A model generated the notes under the pieces. That model did no database searches, was not told the origin of the DNA, and worked only from the letters and a program-made list of their open reading frames with translations. Shown here in pieces: positions 39,501 through 50,700 of a DNA stretch of 64,000 nt. This stretch comes from Numida meleagris (Eukaryota > Chordata > Aves > Galliformes > Numididae). The stretch is from the NCBI RefSeq assembly GCF_002078875.1, contig NC_034409.1, positions 67,709,946 through 67,773,945 of the forward strand, written 5' to 3'. The first letter of the stretch is position 1. Each line of letters begins with the position of its first letter. The position numbers and the translations under genes were made by a program.

Positions 39501-42500
39501 AAGAGGTGAAAGTGGGAGAAAGGTTGTCATTTTTGCTCTAAATAGGAACATACGAAGATCGTGAAGATGCTCAGATCCTGTAGTATACTTGCAGAGTCAA
39601 TCTCAGTTGAGAACAAAGGCAAGGGCACCCACAAACAAGTGATGCTATCTCCAAAACTGTTTGCTGTACCCTAAAAGCCAAAAGGGTATCTGACTTTCAG
39701 GTATTTGAGGCAGGATGGCTCACCCCTATAGCTCAAGGACAGCAGAGACAATAGCGGTCTTCTACTCTAAGAACTTACAGGACCTAAAAGTCATCACTGC
39801 TCCTTTTTTTTTTTTTTAATGGACAAACCTGGTTTCTTTGGATACTTGCCCTGATAAACAGGTTATCACCCTGATACACACGGGAAAGAAAAGCAGCAGA
39901 TACTCCAAATCTATGAGTAGACTCTGGGACTTTGGAAACCTGACCATTTCTCTGGACTGGGGACTCGCACAGATGTGGGCTAAGGGGAAGCAGGTGCATT
40001 TGTTGGGCATGTTCCCAGTGGAGTTAAGCAGGCTTTAATTGCACAGAGTGGTGCACAGGTGCTTTGCAATTAGACAGGGTTTTCCAGCAACAGGTGGCTA
40101 TAGGCTGGAGCATTCAGAAAAATAGTTTGCATACAAAATGATGTCCTCTACAATATTTAAATATTATGCTTTTACGGTAAAAGTATAATGCAAGGTTGCA
40201 GTTCACAACTGCTCTGTCCATGACTTTCTCATTGTCCTAGAGGAGACTTTCAGCTCATCTGTCGATCTAGTTGGTCTCGTCTTTCAACCAAAAGAGTCAG
40301 AATTGCTTTTTAAAAAATAAAGATGAAAGTCGTCTTTCAACCAAAAGAGTCAGAATTGCTTTTTTAAAAATAAAGATGAAAGTTAACTGTCTTCCTGTTA
40401 TTCAGCAAAAGGAGCATTCAGACAAAGCAAGTACTATTAGTCAATTATAAAACCATGAGTTACCTGTGTGGTTGGCTGAATTATGTGTTTGTATAATAAA
40501 TTATTTTTTTCATAATAAATTATTTTTTTCATAATAAATTATTTTTTTCATCAGTTCTTCCTTGATTTTTTAAAATATACATATTTCTCCTTTGCTAGAG
40601 CAACAGTGTGCTCCATTTAACAGATTCCTAATTTTATTTCCTAGTGTGATATTTGTATTTATAATATATTTATTTCCTAGTTTATTTTCCTGGTTTTCTG
40701 ACTTCAGCCACAGATCTACAGATATTTGGTCAGATGCTCAGATCTTGTTGTGCCCATACATTTGTCTTCACTACAGGCCTGTCCCTAGATTTGGATTTGT
40801 TTCTACTATGGCATCATATTCCATAACATGATCTGGTACTTTGATTTTAAAAAAAAAGCAAATTCCAACAGGAATGGTAATTTCTTTGGGTTGTAAATTT
40901 GAATCAATTCACAAAAATAATTTAATCAGATTTAGCGGAACATAGGGTACATACAAAGAAGGAACCATTCCCCTAAAAATTTGTGAGATACGGAGATATT
41001 TATTAATGAAGTTCATATGAATCTATATGGGTTTTCTTTTCAGTTGTCTGTGGATCCTGGTTTGATCATTTCCTAAGTTGGGAAGAACACAAAAATGACA
41101 AAAATATACTGTTTTTGTTCTATGAAGACATGAAAAAGGTAAATATGCTCTCTGTTCCTGTTTCAGAATGCATTACCGGTAAATAGAAATAACTAAAATA
41201 TCAAGGAGCAATTTCTAATGAAAATAATAACAATTTCCATATCAAAGGAAACTCTGATAATCACCTCAAAAATATAACAACTTTATTCTTCTTGTATCTC
41301 AGAATCTCCCTAAGACTGTGAAGGAAATCAGCATATTCCTGGGCATAAGCATCAGTGATGAAGATATCCAAGATGTCTGCAAGACATCATCCTTCTCAGA
41401 GATGAAAAGGGATGCAGAAAAAGAAAACAGTGACCCCAGTCACACTGTCTGTGCCCTGACACCCAACAGGAAGTTAATTTTCAGAAAAGGTAAGTTTACT
41501 GTCCTGGCTTAATACTGAAGCACCAACTGGGACCTATCCAGCAGAAGCCTGGATATATTTGAAGACATTTTGAATCCATCCCGGGAAACAGCAATTGGAT
41601 TCTCCAATTTGAAGCCTTTTTAAAAAACATTTTCTAAGTTCTTCAGTTGCAAATGCATGCTCATGCTAGAGAAACATGGAGGGGGTTCTTAAGAGTTTGC
41701 TCCATATGAGCTTTGGAGCTTAAAGGAAAGTTCACAGAGCATTACTCTTTATCTGCATTTTTGTTTCTAAAGTTTACCCTCAGTCTCTCACAAGTCTCTG
41801 TGTGTCTCTTCTTGAATTACCAGTGAAGGTCACTTAGTTTGCTAGAATGGAAAAGGTGCATTTCTTAGGAAGGAGACTGCCGGTAGCCTTTATCCTCTGT
41901 ACTCCCTCTTATCTTACTGAAATGTTCCCCCAAAAGAAATATGCTGACAATGACAACAAAGGAATGAATGACTCGAATCATCCTGTGATCACCTTAAGGT
42001 CTTGGCCACACTGGGATCTGCAGTAAAATCTTCAACAGTTCTTAGCTCATATGAGACTTAAAAATATGCGGAGGAGCTGTTTTCTTGCTACTGACATTTC
42101 AGAATCTTCCTCAGATTTGGTTATTAAGTAAATCAAGGCAATTAAATTTAAATGAATTTGGTTATTCTTATTTAGTTAAATTTTTGAACAATTACTGACC
42201 ATTTAAAACTTAGGGCTGTTTCATTTAGGAAAAATTTGTTTTCATTTTCAAAAAGGAAAACTACGTTTCACTAATTCAGCAGAATATTTTTTTTACCAAT
42301 GAGCTGAAGCACATGCCAGAACACAAGATTAGGAAAACAAAAAATCAAAGCTAGTGAATTTTGACAAAGCTATGTTTTAAATTTTGAAGAATTCCAATAT
42401 TTTAAATTCTATGTAGTTCCCATGCAAATCCAGAAGTTTTAGCAAATTTCAGTCCATTTACAGACAATTTTTGTATGCATATGTATGTGTGTGTATACAC

Positions 42501-43605
42501 ATACATATATTACTATTATTATTCAGGTTTCCTTTCCTTTCCTTTCCTTTCCTTTCCTTTCCTTTCCTTTCCTTTCCTTTCCTTTCCTTTCCTTTCCTTT
42601 CCTTNCCTTTCCTTTCCTTTCCTTTCCTTTCCTTTCCTTTCCTTTCCTTTCCTTTCCTTTCCTTTCCTTTCCTTTCCTTTCCTTTCCTTTCCTTTCCTTA
42701 ATGCTATTAATCAACTGCCTGGAGATGCAGAATCTTCAGGTGTGCGCATGAGGGAAAATGGGGAGCATTCTCTCATTAAAAGATACCAATTTAAAAAAAA
42801 AAAAAGTTTTCTTGTTTGCTCAGATTTCTGGTGACTTGTATAACTGTTGAAACACTGTCTTGAAAACGAGTGTGCACGGTCACCCAGAATTAGCTGCCTG
42901 CCCACTTAAATATCATCCTTAGAAGGCACTAAAGATTAGGAGCAGATGTGAAGGTAGGATTCATCTGATGAAGACACTCTGGACTCATTTTTAAGAGCCT
43001 TCTTTACTCAGTGGAGAGATGCAGCTGCCTTTTGGGCAATGTTTATTGATGGGTTTTATATGCTGACAATGGTGTGATGAATTTCAGACAGCAACCATTT
43101 GCTTCTACTGAAAGAGCCCAGATAGAGACCTTTAACAGCAAACATCTACGATGAGGCAAGATGCCTCTCTGCTGAGATGAGCAAGAGCTCTTGCTCTTCA
43201 TTGTACCACTTAGCATTGTTGGCACTGCCAACTGCTCAACATTATGAGAAACAAGCCTTAGGGCTTAATATGGATGGTGATTCAGCTGCTCCCATCAAAG
43301 TCTCACCAGATCAATAAAATAATTGCTCGTGATCATGACCTATCATGACCTATCACAGAGACTATGGTTGATAGCACAATAATAATTTGTGCCAACTGCA
43401 GCATAAATAAAACTGGTCTGTCTTTAAATTGTTTCGTTGCTATATATTGCCAGACTCACCGTTCTTTCCTGTCCCTGCTCCTCCAGGTACTGTTGGAGAT
43501 TGGAAGAACCATTTCACTCCAAAACAGAACTTACGGTTTGATGAAGTATTCAATGAGAAAATGAAACTCAGCAAAATGGCAAAAAATCTCACCTATGAAT
43601 TCTAA
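36536..43605 (+). CDS. Cytosolic sulfotransferase, SULT6B1-like (six coding exons, 285 aa)
   Basis: Coding exons: 36536-36680, 37609-37793, 38396-38522, 41044-41138, 41303-41489, 43487-43605; total 858 bases with the TAA. All introns are GT-AG and phases agree. Exons of 127 and 95 bases are the lengths typical of vertebrate SULT genes. The enzyme moves sulfonate from PAPS to small hydroxy or amino acceptors in the cytosol; the substrate cannot be told. Visible motifs: 5'-phosphosulfate loop YPKSGTHW (45-52, Lys47), catalytic His94 in PTHLDY, 3'-phosphate site [10 protein letters not shown] (115-124, Arg116, Ser124), LFYEDMKK (177-184) and RKGTVGDWK (245-253). The N-terminal part ([18 protein letters not shown]) resembles SULT6B1 more than SULT1 or SULT2. 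The start is fixed by an in-frame TAA 9 bases upstream and an A at -3. No break is seen. I cannot tell whether it is SULT6B1 itself or a paralogue. Confidence 0.9.
36681..37608 (+). other. SULT6B-like intron 1
   Basis: Phase 1 intron, GTAAGT to GAAG. It holds A-rich simple sequence at about 36830-36884 and a poly-A/(ACA)n run at 37209-37250. A second AG 17 bases into exon 2 (TTGCAG) would break the reading frame and remove the PAPS loop residues, so the upstream AG was chosen. Confidence 0.8.
37209..37250. repeat. Poly-A with (ACA)n tail
   Basis: About 23 A followed by five ACA units, in intron 1. Confidence 0.9.
37794..38395 (+). other. SULT6B-like intron 2
   Basis: Phase 0 intron of 602 bases, from GTAAGA to TTACAG. 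An open frame at 38173-38382 inside it has no sulfotransferase similarity and no usable splice sites. Confidence 0.8.
40278..40383. repeat. Tandem duplication, 53-base unit, two copies
   Basis: The block beginning CGTCTTTCAACCAAAAGAGT recurs 53 bases later almost without change. The only visible difference is one position in the T/A run. The near identity suggests a recent duplication. Confidence 0.95.
40493..40549. repeat. 19-base unit repeated three times
   Basis: ATAATAAATTATTTTTTTC occurs three times in direct succession with no mismatch. It lies ~110 bases after the 53-base duplication. Confidence 0.95.
41490..43486 (+). other. SULT6B-like intron 5
   Basis: Phase 1 intron of ~2 kb, GTAAGT to CTCCAG. 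Its notable content is the long CCTTT pentanucleotide array. Intron 4 (41139-41302) is only 164 bases and unremarkable. Confidence 0.8.
42531..42699. repeat. (CCTTT)n pentanucleotide microsatellite, about 34 units, with an ambiguous base
   Basis: A pure CCTTT array of ~169 bases, read as AAAGG on the other strand, with one N at 42605. It is preceded by a TG/TA-rich stretch at about 42474-42510. Open frames through it are artefacts of the repeat. Confidence 0.97.
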
Positions 43606-46600
43606 ATTCGTGGGAAGAACAATACTGACTTATCAAAAAATGCAGACAGAGCAATCGTTGGGAAAATCTGGATGGGAGCAAAGAGAAGTTTAAAGAAAAA
43701 ACAACTGCTCTTGGAACTGATGCCATGAAGATGGAAGAAGCACTGACAACATTCATTTACCTTGTTTACATAAATTTATCTTATCTATCAGCCCTATTTT
43801 TCACAAAGTCAAACAATAGAAATGTGGAGAAGGCTTGTAAAATGGAGATTTGGGGACAGGAAAATTCTGGCACAATGCTAGAACTGAACTCAATCAGAGG
43901 GCAGATTTACATGGTTTTGTAGTCAGGTGTCAGACCCATTTATTTACAACTAAATCTACTTTAACATTTATTTATTTATTGCTCTACGTGTATACAAATG
44001 GACTTCTTAGATCTGATTTAAAAATTTTAAGTAAATATTAAGAAAAAAAATCCTGTAATAATCTGTATGTCTAAAAGCACATGATAAAAATGACCAAACA
44101 CTTAACCCTAGACTCAACCCCTTCCTCATCTACTGTGATTTGGAAAATGCCTAATTTATCAGACTTGGTTATTGATACTAGAACTGAAAAATGTAGCAGT
44201 ATATTTGAAGATCTGCAGTTAAGTTTGTTTACAAAATTTTGTTTTGTTTTGTTTTGTTTGATTTGCTGTTTTTTTTAACAGTATGTGGTTCTCTGTTGTA
44301 ACTTATTTCTGTGTTAGATATTGTATAATATCTGTGTTTTAAATGATACTTACATAAATCCATGCAGATTTCAGCACTATATGTTTTTTTTCATATAGTT
44401 TTTTTCTACTTCTTCCTGTAAAATGCCCATTTCCAGTGTTTTGATGAAACCATTTTATTTCACAGCCCCTGTTCAATAGAATACAATAGTTTCACTGTGG
44501 CAAACAAAGCAGTACATGGAGTTAGTTTAAAGCAAACCAGACATGTTTACCCTGCCCCGATAAGACAGGTATTCTAAGAACCAGCTGTCTGTGCTCACAT
44601 CCTAGGGACTATTCTAGGAACAGAGTGAAGACATTTTTTCTGATTTACTGAGTGATGTGGTTTCTGTCTGCACCTTCAATTTGCTTTGTAGGCTAGCATT
44701 AAGTACTCTTCTCCCTAAGCAGTTCTCCCCAATCACATAATTCCCAGCAAAAAAAAATTGTCTGAAAAGAAAGTCATGCAGACAAGCACTGTTACTTTGT
44801 TCTGATTCCTTAGTGCTTTGCTCATCCTTTGGGTGAGCTGTTTCTGAAAAGCTGTGGTATGACCTTATTGATAGTGAACAATTCATGCTTTCTTTAGCCA
44901 CACAACTCTTTCATTTCATGCCTTGCTTGTGGAAGATAACATCAATACTGACTGGTGTGCATCTGCATGAATGACATAGGTAGTTATATGCTGAGGTCAT
45001 AAGTGAGAGGTAAGCCTACTTAGCAACACTCCCTTTCCATATATGAGTTCAACACAATTCAAGGCAGACGCTGCTCTGAGCACTGTTTTATGCTAACCAA
45101 CCATCTGGAAACCAGAAGCTTGTTTGTGTTGCTTTGCTCTTCTGATACTACAATCTCTCTCCCTTCAAAATGTCATGAACAATTAGTGTCCTTGGACGAC
45201 TTTTAGGTGTCCTTCCTCCATTATTAATAAATGGAAAGAGATCAGCTAATGTAGATGCATTTATTAACTGAGTACAGCACTGATTCTAAAGGTCGCACAA
45301 CATTTGAGGAAAGGGAATAACAATGTAAGCAGGACTTCTGAGACACAAAGGCCCACATAAGCCTCGCCCCCATCTGAATTCAAGATCTACTTGAAAAGGA
45401 GAAATGAAGAAATCCAAACATCACCTCACACAATTAACTGAAGGGAAGGAAAGCAACAGAGAAGTAAAGGAAGGATTTTGATTTGGGCTGGCAGAATGAG
45501 GCAGCAGGAGGCACACTGATTTGTACGGCTTTACATAGCATTCATGTATGTGCTCACAGTATCATACTGTGCAGGAGGGGAGAGGGAGTGGGCATGTCAC
45601 CTGGATAAGAAAGAGGGTTAAAGCAAATAGCCCTGAACTGGCTGAAGGGATACCATTATATAAAGCAATGAGCAATTTGCCTCCTGCCTGATCTCCAGCA
45701 TTGCACTGCAGAGCTAAATTGACAATTAAAATAAAGTTTCTTTCAGAAATACCTTGTACTTCTATAGCACTTTTCATTTCCAGGTGCTTTAAGCATGGCT
45801 TTACCCTAGTCAGAGAATGCAGCCAGATTTGATGTAGACTGCAGAAGCTGGCTGGCTGGCCATGAGTGACAGTCTGAGAAAGGAAGCTGCTTGTAAAACT
45901 CCTGCTAGTAGGTCAGTCCTAGGCACTGTGTGGTGCAGCAAAGTTGGCCCATGTCAGAGGTCTGGGAAGCTGGGCTGGGCACTTACTGAAGGATGGGGTT
46001 ATGTGATGGCAGCTTCTGGCAGCCAGGGCCTCCCAGCAGTTGCTATGCCTACCATTTCTTTCATCTTCTTTCCTTTCCTCTTCCTACTGTTATTCCCACT
46101 CCTCTTCCTATGGCTGTAACATTCCATCACCAATTTAAGCTGAATTTTTCAAAGAATTGTCAATCTGCTTCCACATGTCATTTTGGTCAGCTGTGGAGAT
46201 GCTCTAAAATCTTCAAAACATCCATAGTAAGACACTACATTTTTTTCTTCCTTTTCTGTTTTTCTCCTTTTTCTTTTTTTTTTTTTTTTCAGCACTTAGA
46301 ACTTCTTGGAGAGATAAATAGAAAAATATAGGTCCAAAATGTACCTAGACCACAGTAACTCTAGATCTGCGAGAAACAAAGACCTGTGAAATCTCTGTTA
46401 CAATGGTTACAGTATGGTTTTCCTATTTGGGTAAAATATTTCAGCAGAGAAAGGGCTCTTCTCAAGATTGATTTAATTAGTGAGGACAGCATTAAAAATT
46501 TATGCCATCAGAGCCAAGAAGTGAGGATTATACGCACTCTTGTCAAAGTTAGCTTTCTTTGCTTGCTACCCAGGCTTCCCTGGCCTTTGCTTCGGATGAG

Positions 46601-46975
46601 CCACTTGAATGGCTAAAATGCTTGAGAGGGAGAGCAACACACAGATTTCAGGCCTTGCTCTGAGGAATTTTCCCTCCAAACATAATACAATTATCTCTCA
46701 AAGTAGTTCTCAAAAGAGAGGAGGGAAAGTAAACATCCTAGCAGCCTGACTTTCAGTCACATCAGCTCTGCTACAAAGAGTTTGTTGCCTAAAACAGTTT
46801 CTGGGAGGAAAACAGCAGCAGTTGAAAAATCCCTTGGAATAGCTTTAGGAACATCTTGTACAAGAGTCAAGTCTGAAGAAGGCAAGGGGAGGGAGGTGGG
46901 GAGAACAGGAGGGGGTAAGAATCTGAACCATTTCTGATAATCTTTGAAGCCAGAAGCCACAGTGAAATAAAGAAG
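43606..46975. other. SULT6B-like 3' UTR and intergenic sequence
   Basis: Includes the presumed 3' UTR, a (TTTTG)n run at about 44237-44260 and a T/C-rich tract at about 46233-46291. No supported gene. Confidence 0.55.
43966..43980 (+). promoter_or_regulatory. AU-rich element in the SULT6B-like 3' UTR
   Basis: ATTTATTTATTTATT is a set of overlapping ATTTA pentamers containing the TTATTTATT nonamer known from unstable mRNAs. It lies about 360 bases after the stop. No AATAAA was found in the first kilobase after the stop, so whether the UTR extends to this element depends on the true poly(A) site. Confidence 0.4.
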
Positions 46976-46976
46976 G

Positions 46977-47740
46977 GCTCACAGAATAGTTAGAATTGTG
47001 AAGGACTGCTAAGACCTGGTTCCAATCCCGCTGCTATAGGCAGGGACACCTCCCTCTAGACCAGATTGCTCAAAGCCCCATCCAGCCTAGCCTTGAACGC
47101 CTCCAGGGAGGGGACATCCACAACCTCTCTGAGTAACCTGTTCCAGTGTCTCACCACCCCCACAGTAAAAAATTTCTTCCTAATATCTAGTCTAAACCTA
47201 CCCACTTCCAGTTTAAAACCATTTCCTCTTGTCCTGTCACTACATGCTCCTATAAAAAGTCCCTCCCCAGCTTTCCTGTAGGCCCCCTTCAGGTACTGAC
47301 AGGCCACTATCATGTCTCATTCGAGCCTTCTCTTCTCCAGTCTGAAGAGCCCCAGCTCTCTCAGCCTGTCCTTACAGGGGAGGTGTTCCAGCCCTCTGAT
47401 CAACTTTGTGACCCTCCTCTGGATCCACTCCAGCATCTCAATGTACTTCTTGTGTTGGGGTTTCAGAACTGGACACAGTGTTCCAGGTGGGCTCTCACAA
47501 GAGCAGAGTAGAGGGGCAGAATCACCTCCCTTGACCTGCTGGTCACACTTCTCTTGATGCAATCCAGGACATGGCTGGCCTTCTGGGCTGCAAGCACACA
47601 TTGCCGGCTCATGTTGAATCTTTCATCATCTGACACCCACAAATCCTTCTCCTCAGGGCTGCTTTCAAGCCATTCTTCACCCAACCTGTATCTGTGCTTG
47701 GGATAGCCCTGACCCAGGCGCATCTGCACTGAGTTGGTGA
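46977..47740 (-). mobile_element. CR1 LINE fragment
   Basis: Reverse orientation. The 3' end is at the left (CACAGAATAGTTAGAATTG), followed by CAGGGACACCTCCCTCTAGA and CAGTGTCTCACCACCCC. Decoded on the minus strand the body gives [37 protein letters not shown] and RLGQGYPKHRYRLGEEWLES, the CR1 ORF2 C-terminus. It is broken into several frames and 5'-truncated near 47740. Confidence 0.95.
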
Positions 47741-50700
47741 CCCTTGCACTCGGTGGGTGTGTGCACTGGGTTTAGACAAGGCAGAGATGCTCAGGGGATC
47801 AAAACAAGGGTGTAGTTGTACCCATCTGTCATCTAGAAGAGTAAACATGGAGGACCAAGAGAAATTTCCATGGGATTTTCCTCACAATCAGCTGATAGAT
47901 GAGAGAGAAGATCCAAACACAAATCACGAAGAGCCAGGGGCACTCTGGCTGTGAAGACTACTGGGGACAAGAAGAGAGGGAATCAAGCCTGACAGAAAGG
48001 GCCGTGCGTGGGGAGGAAGTTGGTTGCTGAAAGAAGATGTTCAGAGAGGGAGGGAAGGACTGTTCATGGCCATGTCACTCCCACCAGTTCCACCCTCAGA
48101 GGTGACCACAGACAGGTTTCTTTCTTGACGAGAGATAATTCTGCTGAAATTTTCCCAGTGGCTTAGGTAGAAGACAGTCCTCTTCTTTTCCCCGAGTCCA
48201 TCTGCTCGTCCTGCGTGCCCCAGCGGACAGGCCGTACCACAGGACAGTGACGGGGCGGGCTGTGCGGAAGGTTGCGGGGGGGGAAGGGGAGGGTGGCGGG
48301 AAGCTGGGAGCAGGCCGAGCGTGGGGGAGCGGCGGCACCTTGTGGCCCAGAGAGCACCGACAGCTGCTCGAGGGAAAACACAGCGACAGGAAAGCGCGAA
48401 GTCACAAATTACACTGCTGTGCCTCTTTTGAGGGGCTTATTGGTCCTACAGGCCAGCGCTGAGTGGAGAAATGGCCTTCTTGGAACCCAGAGAGGTGTCT
48501 GCTCCGGCACGGGCTCTGTAACCATCCATCCAGCAAGCTCTGCCGGCAGGAAGGGACGCAGCATTTGTTCTTCATTGACATCTATCGACTGCAGTGCCTC
48601 AGCTGCAAACCTCTGCACCAGGATGGGAATTCATTTGCACAGGGCTCCATGAAGCTCAAAAGCAGAAACAGACTATGAAGGGGAGCAGGCCAGTTTCCAG
48701 GTACCTAGTGACAGTCCTGATGCACAGCCTGCTTACAGTGTCCTCGTTTCTGATTGCCCACATCTGCAAGGTGTATCTGGGGATGGTCAGTCTGTGCCAC
48801 TGAGAATCTACAGAGTAGTGGGGGGTATGACAAACTGTAGGCGTGTAAGCAAATACTAATGGCCAAGAGAAATAAATGCAGAATTTCCTTTTCTGTCTGC
48901 CAGACTTCGTATTGTAATAAAGAATAGCTAGGGTCGTTTATGACCTTGGTAAACTACCTGGACCTAATCCAGCAGCCAGATAGTATCATTGCTGCTCAAT
49001 TGCAGCTGCTTGCCTAGCTGCTTAAGAGGGATGAGGAATTAGTCTGCAGCATTGCCCGCTGGATAAATTTCCCTACATTACAATAAAAAATGGCACAGCA
49101 GGACTTCATGGGCAGGTGAATGAAGTGCAGCATGAGACTGGCTCATATATCACTGCTAGCCAAGCTCAGACACCAATGACAGCAACTTAGCTGGAGCAGC
49201 CTAGACCGAGTTACCGTGCTTCTTGGCAGAGGTGCCAGTAACCTGCAGCACAGATACACTGCAAGGCACAGATCCAGTTGGCTCATTATTCTCTATATTG
49301 TCACTGCCAGCAACCTTACCTTGAAAACCCCCAAAATCTCTTAACTTTCATTATAAATCAAATGTGTTCTCTCTTTAAACACACAAGCAAGAAACTTGGG
49401 GAGCATTACTCTTTTATTAGCTGCAAGGTGCTCACTGACAAGATGATAAAAACCTGGCAGTGCATTAAGCAAACCAGAGCAAGAAGTAAAAAGCAGCATG
49501 GCTTGCTGACAGCTCCATTTTTTATACAGTGAGACTGCACAAAGAAACAACTATGTAGATGTGCAGATGTGGCAAGCTAGGACTAGAATTTGTTTGCAAG
49601 TCATCAAAACTATTGCTAAAAAACCCTTTGTACTCTAGTCTCATTCAAGAGTAGCTCCATCTCCTTTAAGAGAACATATGGTAGCATTCATAGAATCAAA
49701 TCCAGAAACAGATCATGATAAACACTTTGAAGAAATCTTTATGTTTATTAAGTCAAATGAGAGGAGACTTTTTATATACATTTACATCATTACTCCATCC
49801 CATTCACAAGCTTTTTGGACCTGGCTTCATCTGATCAGTTGTCCATCTTGGCTGAAAATCGCTGATCAAAAGGATTCACCGGTGACATGTCCCCTTCCAA
49901 GCTGAGACTGCATTTCTGTGGGCAAGATGTAATAAGGGAAAAAAGGTGGAGAATAAAAGTAGTAAATGTCTTAAATGGGCTGAAAAGCTGTGCAACTACA
50001 ACCATAGTCTCTCTGGGGATGTAAACCTTCACTATCTCCACATATGACTTCAGTATGAGTAAACATGCCAGCTCAGATGTCTGTCAGTTTACGCCAGAAA
50101 CTTGTCTGCAAGTGTACATGAACAAACAGGACAAGCACATGATATTCTCCTGAATATTTTTCCAACCTCCAATTACATTTTGTTTGAGAACTTCCTGCAC
50201 AATTCACCATGTCCGTGACTGATGGATCCCAATGTAGCTGATGTCATCACATTCTTACACAGTTTCTGTGCTCAATTTTGCTTTATTTTATTAAGATGTT
50301 TGGAGGATTAGATGATCAATACCTAGTAGTAATAGTAATGCCATGTTCTTTTCCTTACTGTGTCAGGGGTATGCATTGCTACTTTAGAACAACCACTGAT
50401 ACGTATTGTGAAATAAGAATATAAATGCACCTGGGAGTCTCCCACCCAAGAAACAGGAGGAAGAAACCAAGGTTCAGAACCTGAGGAAACACATCACGTG
50501 TCAGACACATGGAACACAAGGACAAAGGCTGTTTGAAGTGTGCTGAGGATTACTGAGTTTCTGAAAGCCACATCCAGCTTCAGAGATCCATGAGCTGCAG
50601 ATGTTTGGGAAAACTGGAAAGAGCTGGCAAACACAACATGGCAAATTTAAGTTCCTTGGGCATTTACTTTTGGTCACTCTTCATTTCTTGAATAGTCTTT

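Larger units (their letters stand above)
38523..41043 (+). other. SULT6B-like intron 3
   Basis: Phase 1 intron of ~2.5 kb, GTAAGG to TTTTCAG. It contains the 53-base tandem duplication at 40278-40383 and the 19-base triplicate at 40493-40549. No extra exon is supported. Confidence 0.8.

Noticed and set aside
42531..42699. Regular repeat considered as a CRISPR-like array
   Set aside because: Pure 5-base microsatellite without spacers, in a vertebrate intron.
42471..42834. Frames rich in Phe-Leu-Ser-Pro
   Set aside because: Translations of the CCTTT microsatellite.
48463..48678. A 71-codon frame next to the orphan CpG island as a protein gene
   Set aside because: No family resemblance and no conservation evidence available; kept only as part of a possible non-coding RNA.
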